NCBI RefSeq assembly: GCF_025996515.1
Contig: NZ_BLRH01000060.1
Span: 806,001-870,000, forward strand
Source of the DNA: Rhizohabitans arisaemae
Lineage (GTDB): Bacteria > Actinomycetota > Actinomycetes > Streptosporangiales > Streptosporangiaceae
Reading direction: 5' to 3'
DNA: 64,000 bases
Translations under genes and position numbers: made by a program
Shown here: positions 20,159-27,031 of the stretch, piece after piece
How the letters are laid out: each line of letters starts with the position of its first letter
Numbering within the stretch: position 1 is the stretch's first letter
Notes under the pieces: model-generated
Database searches by the model: none
What the model saw: only the letters and a program-made list of their open reading frames with translations
What the model was told of the DNA's origin: nothing

Positions 20159-20797
20159 TCAGTCACGCGGACCGACCAGGACCTTCTCCTCATCCCGCCC
20201 GTCGGCCTGGGCGCGCCGGCGCCGGATGTACCGCACCACCTCGACCACCGCGGTGATCGACAGGGCGATGCCGAGCCCGAGCAGCAGACCCTTGATCGGG
20301 TCGTGCTCGAAGGCCGCGCCGCCCACGTAGCCGATCAGGCCCGAGTAGACCGCCCAGGAGGCGCAGGCGAGGGCGTCGAAAAGGGCGAACCGGTGCCGCG
20401 GATAGGCGACCGCGCCCATGGTGAGGGTGCAGGCGGTCCGGCCGCCCGGAATGTAGCGCGCCACGACCAGCACCAGCCCACCACGCTCGGCGAGCGCCTG
20501 CTCCGCCCAGGCGAACACCTTCCCGGTGCGTTTCCCGTTGCGGAGCCGGTTGTTGGAGGTACGGCCGAGCGTGTAGGAGATGTGGTCGCCGGCGAAGGCG
20601 CCGAGCGCGGCCACCACGATGACGAGCGCCAGGTTCGGCGACCCGGTGGAGGCGGCGAACACCCCGGCGGTGATGACTGACGTCTCCGCGGGCACCACGG
20701 GGAAGAACCCGTCGAGCACCGACACCAGGAAGATCCCCAGGTAGATCCAGGGTGAGGACATCACATCCTGAAGGATGTCCAGAATGGCCTGCGTCAC
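20159..20797 (-). CDS. DedA-family membrane protein
   Basis: The protein has 212 residues and about five hydrophobic segments. It has the DedA signatures FFPVVPAETSVITAG near the N-terminus and the GDHISYTLGR and VARYIPGGRT blocks. DedA proteins are integral membrane proteins now linked to lipid carrier (undecaprenyl phosphate or phospholipid) flipping. The charged C-terminus (RRRRAQ...) is cytoplasmic. The start is ATG 20797. Its neighbours give no pathway clue. Confidence 0.9.
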   Translation of the reverse strand: MTQAILDILQDVMSSPWIYLGIFLVSVLDGFFPVVPAETSVITAGVFAASTGSPNLALVIVVAALGAFAGDHISYTLGRTSNNRLRNGKRTGKVFAWAEQALAERGGLVLVVARYIPGGRTACTLTMGAVAYPRHRFALFDALACASWAVYSGLIGYVGGAAFEHDPIKGLLLGLGIALSITAVVEVVRYIRRRRAQADGRDEEKVLVGPRD

Positions 20798-20844
20798 GGA
20801 TGCCCCCCAGAATGCGGGGAACCACGTTTCCCCATGTCGGTGAC

Positions 20845-20883
20845 CGCCGATCCGCCGGTGTCGTGTTCACCGGCGGATCGGCG
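20845..20883. other. Strong isolated hairpin upstream of dedA
   Basis: A perfect 16-bp stem (20845-20860 with 20868-20883) and 7-nt loop lie about 50 bp upstream of the dedA-type start. It could be a terminator for minus-strand transcription coming from further right, or a structured 5' leader. No T-run is evident on either strand. Confidence 0.6.
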
Positions 20884-21833
20884 CGTCATCCCCTGGGGTC
20901 TCCCAGGGCTTACCGTGCAGAGCTTAGGAATCGGGACACGGGCGCCACATCGTCCCATCGTCCAGACCAGGCTCATACTTTTGTCGCACCCAGTCCGATA
21001 CCTGAGAGCCAGGGAAATGGCCGACGGTCCCAGGACGTCCGCGGCGCATCTCGGCGAAGCCCCTGGTCACCGCATGGACCGTCCGCCGCGGATGGAGCGT
21101 CCGGCTCCCCTTTCGGAGGGAGCCGCCCCGGGCCGTACCGATCGGCGATCATCGCGGGGCGCGCACGGCTCGGGGCCGTAGGCCGTACCGGAACGGGAAG
21201 GCCCTCGGGGGCCGATTCGACGGTGCGCACCGGCCGGTCGGGCAACGGCCCTGAGCCGTGCGCTGCGGAACCGGTGGGGTGGATGTCCGAAAGGTCACTC
21301 CCGGCGTGATTCGTCGCGCCGGGCATGTCGGCGGGCTCATGCCCCAATTCGGGCACTTGCGGGGGTTTAAATGCCTATTGAGGTGACTAATTATTCGATG
21401 AGCATTTGGGGGTAGGAGGTGCCAGATTTGCCTTGCCCGCCTATCTCTAACTTTGTCGCCCTCTCATTGGATTTACGTCTTTACAGTGGGCAACTGACGC
21501 GTTACAAAATAAGCGCAGGGATGAACTGGTTGATAAGACCGCTGACCAACTGTTCCGCATGCCGGCCGACGCCGGCCTTCGCTGAGCCCGCCCCCCTTGC
21601 GGGACTTCGACGCTGCGGCCGGGAGAGGTCGGCCCGATGCGCGTCGCCGCGATGTCACAGCGGCGAACCGACTGCCCGTGAGCGCCGCCGACCGGGGCGA
21701 ATTATGCGTACTGTCCCCGATGTCGTGCTGCGCGTGCTCGATGTACGTGAGATCCACCGTCGCGGAGTGGATTAATCCTGCCCCGCGGCGGAATTCGGTC
21801 ACCTACGGAACACCGGACGAAAGGGCATAACCG
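20884..21833. other. Gene-poor region, composition shift
   Basis: I find no supported gene in about 950 bp. Open frames exist (for example minus 20973-21356 and minus 21473-21802), but they are Pro/Arg-rich and lack ribosome sites and recognisable domains. From about 21360 to 21560 the GC content drops clearly (tttaaa, taattatt, ttacaaaataag), which suggests a promoter region or a remnant of transferred DNA. It leads into the SRPBCC gene. Confidence 0.5.
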
Positions 21834-22334
21834 TTGAGCGCTGTCTACACCGATAAAAACTCCCAGCGCCTCACCGCCAGCTTTGGCTCCCATCTTTGGC
21901 ATGAGGCCGACAGAATCTGGAACCTATGGGCCAATCCGCGCAAGCTTGAGCGCTGGTGGGTGCCGAACAACGGGGTGGTCGTGGAACGCCACGACCTCAC
22001 CCCCGGCGGCAACGTCGCCTACACCGTGCACACTCCGGACGGGAAAGTGCGACGAGGCGCGTGGCGGGTCGTCTCGGCCGTCCACCAGAAGTCGCTCGTC
22101 TACATCGACGGCCACGCCAACGCGGAGGGCACGCTGGACACCAGCCTCCCGACCGTCACGTACTACCTGGACCTCGTGGTCATCTCCACCTCGGCCTCGT
22201 ACCCCCAGAGCAGAGTGACCGTGCATGCGGTCTTCGACTCCGCGGCGCAGATGCAGAAGGCCCTGGACACGAACTACTACGAGAACCTGAGAAAGCTCGG
22301 CGAGCAGATGGTCAGTGTCCTCGTCTACGGCTGA
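21834..22334 (+). CDS. SRPBCC (AHSA1-like) protein A
   Basis: The protein has 166 residues with the START/AHSA1 hydrophobic-pocket pattern: an early RIWNLWANPRKLERWW helix, PGGNVAYTVHTPDG, a SLVYIDGHAN strand and the long C-terminal helix. It starts at TTG 21834, with AAAGGG about 8 nt upstream and no better ATG or GTG. The family binds hydrophobic ligands or acts as a stress co-factor; no ligand can be named. The gene 92 bp downstream is a clear paralogue, so this is a tandem duplication. Confidence 0.82.
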   Translation: MSAVYTDKNSQRLTASFGSHLWHEADRIWNLWANPRKLERWWVPNNGVVVERHDLTPGGNVAYTVHTPDGKVRRGAWRVVSAVHQKSLVYIDGHANAEGTLDTSLPTVTYYLDLVVISTSASYPQSRVTVHAVFDSAAQMQKALDTNYYENLRKLGEQMVSVLVYG

Positions 22335-22425
22335 GCCGCGTGCCTGTCGTCATCACCTCCCACGCGTGCCCCTCGCGACAGGAGTCCGGCCCACATAAGC
22401 CCAGTCTGACGAAAGGACCCCACCG

Positions 22426-22914
22426 ATGAGCCTGACAAGCACCCAGGTCGACCCCGCTCGCCTCCTCCTCACCCTGACCGTCGACCTCAACGCCACCCCC
22501 GAGCAGGCCTGGCAGCTATGGGCGGACCCACGCAAACTGGCACGTTGGTTGATTCCGGCGCCCTTCACGGGAAGCGTGCAGCGGCATGAGTTGACCACCG
22601 CCGGCGACATCGTTTACTCCATGACCGCCCCGGGCGGGCAGTCCGGGCTCGCGCTGCTGCGTGTCATCCACGCCACCGCCCCCACGTCCCTCTCCTACAT
22701 CGACGGCCTGGCCAACGCGGACGGCTCGCGGCTCGACGGCTTTCCGACCGCCACCATCGCCGTGCAGCTCACCGCGCGTGGTGGCGGCACCCGCATGGAG
22801 GTGCGCTCGATCTTCTACAACCGGCAGCACATGGACGATTTCATCAACGTCTACGGAACAGTCCACGCCTGGGAAATGGTGCTCAAAGGGATGGACGCGG
22901 CGCTGATCGCCTGA
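22426..22914 (+). CDS. SRPBCC (AHSA1-like) protein B
   Basis: The protein has 162 residues with the same fold pattern as the gene before it: EQAWQLWADPRKLARW, TAGDIVYSMTAPGG, SLSYIDGLANADG and a final helix VHAWEMVLKGMD. The start is ATG 22426, preceded by GAAAGGA. It shares roughly the same blocks with its neighbour but keeps a more standard start codon. Function is unassigned; a two-gene operon is likely. Confidence 0.85.
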   Translation: MSLTSTQVDPARLLLTLTVDLNATPEQAWQLWADPRKLARWLIPAPFTGSVQRHELTTAGDIVYSMTAPGGQSGLALLRVIHATAPTSLSYIDGLANADGSRLDGFPTATIAVQLTARGGGTRMEVRSIFYNRQHMDDFINVYGTVHAWEMVLKGMDAALIA

Positions 22915-23315
22915 CCCCCGCACCTCGCGTCCCATCCGGTGCCGCGGCGCATCTTCCACGTCGATGCGGAGAGGATCGCCGACCGATCCCAGCCACCCGG
23001 CCCCGGGGCAACCGCACGACGGTCGTGGCGACGGCCGTCGGGGCGGCCTGCCCCGGGTCCGCGCACGGCCTAGGTCAACGACAACGAAACCGTCGACGAC
23101 ATGGGGAGCCGCCGCGACGCTTTGCGGGGATCAAGCCCGTCGGCGACAGCAAGCCGCACCGGTGGCGCGGTGCGTCCGGTACGACCCAAGGTCCGCTCCG
23201 GCGCACGGGAGCCGATACCGCGGAACCAGCGGTCCCAGGGTGTCTAGGGCGTATCACGGCGAAACCGTCGGTCACCGGACCGAGTCGGCTCCCCTCAGGG
23301 GGAACCGCCCAGGAG
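22915..23315. other. Region without a supported gene
   Basis: About 400 bp between the SRPBCC pair and the MFS gene. Short open frames are Arg/Ala/Gly-rich noise. I see no hairpin or promoter worth naming. Confidence 0.5.
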
Positions 23316-24650
23316 TCACGCGGTGCGCGGGGCGGGCTCCTGCCCGGGGAGGCGCGCTGAACGCTTGGAGATCATCCGGGTGAGCAGCAGGGCGATGCCG
23401 ACGCCGAGGAGGGAGGCGGCGCCGCCGAGGATCACACCGGCGCGGGCGCCGAACAGCTCGGACACCCAGCCGACGAGTGGGGAGCCGAGCGGGGTGCCGC
23501 CGGTGAAGACCAGGACGTACAGCCCCATCACCCGGCCGCGCATCTCCGGCGCGCTGCCCAGCTGGACGATGGCGTTGGCCGCGGTGTTGACCGTGAGCAG
23601 CGCCATACCGGTGGGGATCAGCAACAGCAGGAAGGACCAGAAGGTGGGCGCGAAACCGGTGACGATCTCCAGGACGCCGAACGCGGTCGCGGCCACGATG
23701 AGCATCCGCGGACTGGGCCGTACCCGGCGAGCGGCGAGCAGCGACCCGGCGAGCGCGCCGACCGCGAAGGCGCTGGAGGCGATCCCGAAGGTGTCGGCGC
23801 CGGAGCCGAAGACCTCCTTGGCCATCAGCGCCGTGGTCATCGAGAAGTTCATCCCGAAGGTCGCGACGAAGGCGACGAGCAGGATCGGCATGAGCAAGTC
23901 CGGCCGGTCCCGCACGTAGCGCAGGCCCGCGCGCAGCTGCCCCTTGGACCGCGGGACCGGATCCGGGGTGCGCAGCTCGGCGGGGCGGATCAGCCAGAGG
24001 CTGAGCAGCACCGCGGCGAACGACCCGGCGTTGAGGAGGAAGACCGGTCCCGTCCCGCCCAGCCAGTAGATCAGCATCCCGGCGAGCGCGGGGCCCACGA
24101 CCCGGGCCAGGTTGAAGATCGAGCTGTTGAGGGCGATGGCGTTGGGGAGGTCCCGCCTGCCGACCATCTCCACCACGAAGGTCTGCCGGGCGGGGATGTC
24201 GACGACGGAGGCGAGCCCGAGCGCGAGGGCGAGCACGCACACGTGCCACACCTGTGCCACACCGGTGAGGGTGAGCACCGCGAGGATCAGGGCGAGGGTG
24301 CCCATCACCGACTGGGTGATGAACATCAGCCGCCGTTTGGGGTACCGGTCGGCAAGCACGCCGCCCCAGAGGCCGAAGAGCAGCATCGGGGTGAACTGGA
24401 GCGCGGTGGTGAGACCGAGCGCCACACCGCTGCCGCCGCTGAGTTCCAGGACGAGCCAGTCCTGGCCGACCCGCTGCATCCAGGTTCCGGCGTTGGAGAC
24501 GACCTGACCGGAGGCGAAGAGCCGGTAGTTCCGGTTCCGCAGCGACCGGAAGATCCCTACATTTTGCTGAGCCGCTCCAGGATCGGCGCCGCCTGCCGGA
24601 GAATCGCCCGCTCCTCGCGGGTCAGCTCCTTCAGGCGTTGCGCCAGCCAC
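23316..24650 (-). CDS. MFS transporter (probable exporter)
   Basis: It has about twelve hydrophobic segments. The conserved N-terminal block FRSLRNRNYRLFASGQ and TWMQRVGQDWLVLEL are typical of the MFS_3/enterobactin-exporter-like group, and LADRYPKRRLM is the loop 2-3 motif. The start is a problem: after the marR stop no ATG, GTG or TTG is in frame before the conserved block. The nearest is GTG 24650 inside marR, which gives 444 residues and a 94-bp overlap. The frame stays open through all of marR, so any longer reading is only an overlap. It is co-transcribed with the MarR regulator, which suggests a drug or metabolite efflux role. Confidence 0.85.
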   Translation of the reverse strand: MAGATPEGADPRGAGDSPAGGADPGAAQQNVGIFRSLRNRNYRLFASGQVVSNAGTWMQRVGQDWLVLELSGGSGVALGLTTALQFTPMLLFGLWGGVLADRYPKRRLMFITQSVMGTLALILAVLTLTGVAQVWHVCVLALALGLASVVDIPARQTFVVEMVGRRDLPNAIALNSSIFNLARVVGPALAGMLIYWLGGTGPVFLLNAGSFAAVLLSLWLIRPAELRTPDPVPRSKGQLRAGLRYVRDRPDLLMPILLVAFVATFGMNFSMTTALMAKEVFGSGADTFGIASSAFAVGALAGSLLAARRVRPSPRMLIVAATAFGVLEIVTGFAPTFWSFLLLLIPTGMALLTVNTAANAIVQLGSAPEMRGRVMGLYVLVFTGGTPLGSPLVGWVSELFGARAGVILGGAASLLGVGIALLLTRMISKRSARLPGQEPAPRTA

Positions 24651-25000
24651 GCCTCCCGGCCCCGCCGCTCCGCCTTCAGCAGCTCCTTGCCCTGATCGGT
24701 CAGCGTGAGGCTCACCTGCCGCCGGTCCCGGGGGTGCGGGCCGCGCTGGAGCAGGCCGAGCTCCTCGAGTGCCACGATCACGCGGGTCATCGAGGGCGGT
24801 TGCACCTTCTCCTGTTCGGCCAGTTCTCCAGGGGTGATACCGGAGTGACGGTCGACGGTGGCGAGGGTCGCGAGCTGGGTGGGGGTGAGCGCTCCGACCG
24901 CGGTCTGTTTCCGCAACCGGCGGGTTAGCCGGGCTAGGGACATGCGCAGGGCGGAGGCCAGTTCGGCGTCGGAGCGGGGGTTCGTGGGCATCGTTTGCAT
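24557..25000 (-). CDS. MarR-family regulator
   Basis: The protein has 147 residues. A winged helix-turn-helix spans about residues 35-105: LTPTQLATLATVDRHSGITPGELA, then the recognition region QPPSMTRVIVALEELGLL and the wing with the DRRQVSLTLTDQG motif. The N- and C-terminal helices form the dimer interface. The start is ATG 25000 (another ATG is three codons in). A palindromic site lies just 7 bp upstream and probably is its own operator. It precedes and overlaps the MFS gene, the usual local-repressor arrangement. Confidence 0.92.
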   Translation of the reverse strand: MQTMPTNPRSDAELASALRMSLARLTRRLRKQTAVGALTPTQLATLATVDRHSGITPGELAEQEKVQPPSMTRVIVALEELGLLQRGPHPRDRRQVSLTLTDQGKELLKAERRGREAWLAQRLKELTREERAILRQAAPILERLSKM

Positions 25001-25006
25001 GACTCA

Positions 25007-25019
25007 TTACCTAGGCTAA
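25007..25019. promoter_or_regulatory. Probable MarR operator
   Basis: TTACCTAGGCTAA is a 13-bp near-perfect palindrome centred on CCTAGG, with one mismatched pair. It lies within 20 bp of the marR start and overlaps the place where a -10 element is expected, so binding would block transcription of marR and the MFS gene. Confidence 0.65.
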
Positions 25020-25067
25020 CTATCTGCTGGCGGGGGTCTATTCCCGTTCTCGATGAAAATCAAACGA

Positions 25068-25098
25068 CAAAGGCCCGGGCGGGGTGCCCGGGCCTTTG
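25068..25098 (-). terminator. Terminator after the purine permease gene
   Basis: A perfect 13-bp stem (25068-25080 with 25086-25098) has a 5-nt loop. On the minus strand it is followed by a T-rich stretch. It lies 9 bp past the permease stop and before the marR promoter. Confidence 0.85.
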
Positions 25099-25106
25099 CC
25101 GACCGC

Positions 25107-26591
25107 CTAGAGACCCAGCAGCCCCTTGAACGGTTCGAGGGTGAAATAGATCACGAACAACGCCGCGACCAGCCACAACAGCGGATGGACGGTACGGGCT
25201 TTGCCGCGCAGCGCCTTGATCACCACATAGGAGACGAAGCCCGCGCCGATTCCCGCGGTGATCGAGTAGGTGAAGGGCATGAGCACGATCGTGAGGAACG
25301 CCGGGATCGCCGCCTCGTAGTCGGAGAAGTCGATCTCACGGATCTGGCTCATCATCAGGAAGCCCACGACCACCAGAGCGGGCGCCGCGGCCTCCGAGGG
25401 CACCATTTCGGTGAGCGGCGCGAAGAACATCGCGAGGAGGAAGAGCACACCGGTGACCACGCTGGCCAGACCGGTCCGAGCGCCCTCTCCGACGCCTGAG
25501 GCGGACTCGACGTAGGTCGTGTTCGAGGAGACCGACCCGGCGCCGCCCGCCGCGGCCGCGACCGAGTCCACGAGCAGGATCTCCCGCGTCCGGTCCATCG
25601 TGCCGTCCTTCTTCACCAGGCCGGCCTGCGAGCCCACCCCCACGATGGTGCCCATCGTGTCGAAGAAGTCGGCGAGCATCAGGGTGAACACCAGGAGCAG
25701 GGCGGCGACCACGCCGACCTTGCCCGCGTCGAAGGCCCCGAACAGACTGAACTGTCCCAGCAGCGAGAGGTCGGGCGAGTCGATCACGCTCTCCGGAAGC
25801 TTGGGCGCGTTCAGCCCCCAGCTGTCCGGGTTCTTGCCGTCCGGGGTCTTCACCCCCAGCTTGGCGATCGCTTCGACGACCACCGCGAGGATCGTGGTGC
25901 CGACGATGCCGATCAGGATGCCGCCCTTGACCTTGCGGGCGATCATGAAGACCGTGGCGAGCAGGCCGAGGACGAAGACGAGGGTGGGCCAGCCGGTGAG
26001 CGACCCGTTGCCGAGCTCACCCAGCTTGAGCGGCGGACCGGCGGCGCTCGGCCGGACGAACCCGGCCTGGACGAAGCCGATCAACGTGATGAACAACCCG
26101 ATCCCCACGCTGATCGCCGTCTTCAGCTGAGGCGGGATCGCGTTGAAGACGGCGACCCGGAATCCGGTGATCACCAGGATTCCGATGACGATGCCCTCAA
26201 GGACGACCAGGCCCATCGCGTCTTCCCAGGACATCTGGCTCGCGATGCCGAAGGCGACGAAGGCGTTGAGACCGAGTCCGGCGGCCATGCCGAAGGGGAC
26301 TCGTCCCACCAAACCCATGGCGATCGTCATGACTCCCGCGACGAACGCGGTGGCCGCCGCCACCAGCGGCAGGTTCGGTACGGCGCCGTCGCCGAGGTAC
26401 TGCCCGGTCTTGTCGGCGACCGTGCCGATGATGATGGGGTTGAGGACGACGATGTAGGCCATCGTGAAGAACGTGGCGATTCCGCCCCGTACCTCTTGGG
26501 CCACTGTCGATCTCCGCTGGGAGATCATGAAGAACCGGTCTAGGCCGGAGCGTGGAGGGGTCTTGGTGTCACTCACCAGCACAGATTCCAA
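25107..26591 (-). CDS. NCS2 purine permease (AzgA type)
   Basis: This is a proton-linked hypoxanthine/guanine/adenine uptake protein of 494 residues with about 13 membrane segments. Diagnostic blocks are RGGIATFFTMAYIVVLNP, GLGLNAFVAFG, ADFFDTMGT and SSNTTYVESASGVGEGARTG, all of the AzgA/PbuG branch. The start is read as TTG 26591; GTG codons at 26582 and 26576 are alternatives, and none has a good ribosome site. It may feed purine salvage, but it is not linked to the pur genes in the window. Confidence 0.92.
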   Translation of the reverse strand: MESVLVSDTKTPPRSGLDRFFMISQRRSTVAQEVRGGIATFFTMAYIVVLNPIIIGTVADKTGQYLGDGAVPNLPLVAAATAFVAGVMTIAMGLVGRVPFGMAAGLGLNAFVAFGIASQMSWEDAMGLVVLEGIVIGILVITGFRVAVFNAIPPQLKTAISVGIGLFITLIGFVQAGFVRPSAAGPPLKLGELGNGSLTGWPTLVFVLGLLATVFMIARKVKGGILIGIVGTTILAVVVEAIAKLGVKTPDGKNPDSWGLNAPKLPESVIDSPDLSLLGQFSLFGAFDAGKVGVVAALLLVFTLMLADFFDTMGTIVGVGSQAGLVKKDGTMDRTREILLVDSVAAAAGGAGSVSSNTTYVESASGVGEGARTGLASVVTGVLFLLAMFFAPLTEMVPSEAAAPALVVVGFLMMSQIREIDFSDYEAAIPAFLTIVLMPFTYSITAGIGAGFVSYVVIKALRGKARTVHPLLWLVAALFVIYFTLEPFKGLLGL

Positions 26592-26749
26592 GAGAAGTTT
26601 GGCGAAGGAAAGAAGTCGTTATGAACCCGACATCCAGTTGACTGTCAGATTTTACACGATATGTCCGGATTGTTGGGTTTGGGGGGCAAGTCCGATGAGA
26701 CCCCTTGGTCGGCACACGGCCCCGGCTTGCCGTCACTACGCTGAGAAGC

Positions 26750-26974
26750 GTGAAACAGCCACGTCTACCCGATCCACCGCCACTGAAGACCAACGACGTG
26801 CGCGCGATCACCGTGGGGATCGCCCTCTGGTCGGTCGCCCTCCTCGTCCTCCTCGCCGCGGACCTCGACCACACCCACCGCTGGTGGATCTGGACCTGCG
26901 CCACCGGCATCGCCCTCGGCTTCTTCGGACTCCTGTACGTCAGACGCCGCGATCGGAAAACCCCGAAAGCCTAG
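26750..26974 (+). CDS. DUF2530 small membrane protein
   Basis: The protein has 74 residues with two transmembrane helices (about 18-36 and 43-63) and a basic RRRDRKTPKA tail. The PPPLKTNDVRAITVGIALW opening and the HRWWIWTCATGI block match the actinobacterial DUF2530 family. I start it at GTG 26750 after a GAGAAG; an upstream in-frame start at 26705 would add a basic stretch absent from the family. It diverges from the permease. Function unknown. Confidence 0.82.
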   Translation: MKQPRLPDPPPLKTNDVRAITVGIALWSVALLVLLAADLDHTHRWWIWTCATGIALGFFGLLYVRRRDRKTPKA

Positions 26975-27031
26975 AGTGAACGCCCCCGGCGAGGCTGAGC
27001 CCTGCGAGCCCGCCCCGCCGGAGCCGCGGCG

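Noticed and set aside
20973..21356. Minus-strand 127-codon frame in the gene-poor patch
   Set aside because: Pro/Ala/Gly-rich, no ribosome site, no domain; mentioned only as part of the region.
21473..21802. Minus-strand 109-codon frame before the SRPBCC pair
   Set aside because: A few blocks looked familiar but no family could be named, and the start has no ribosome site.
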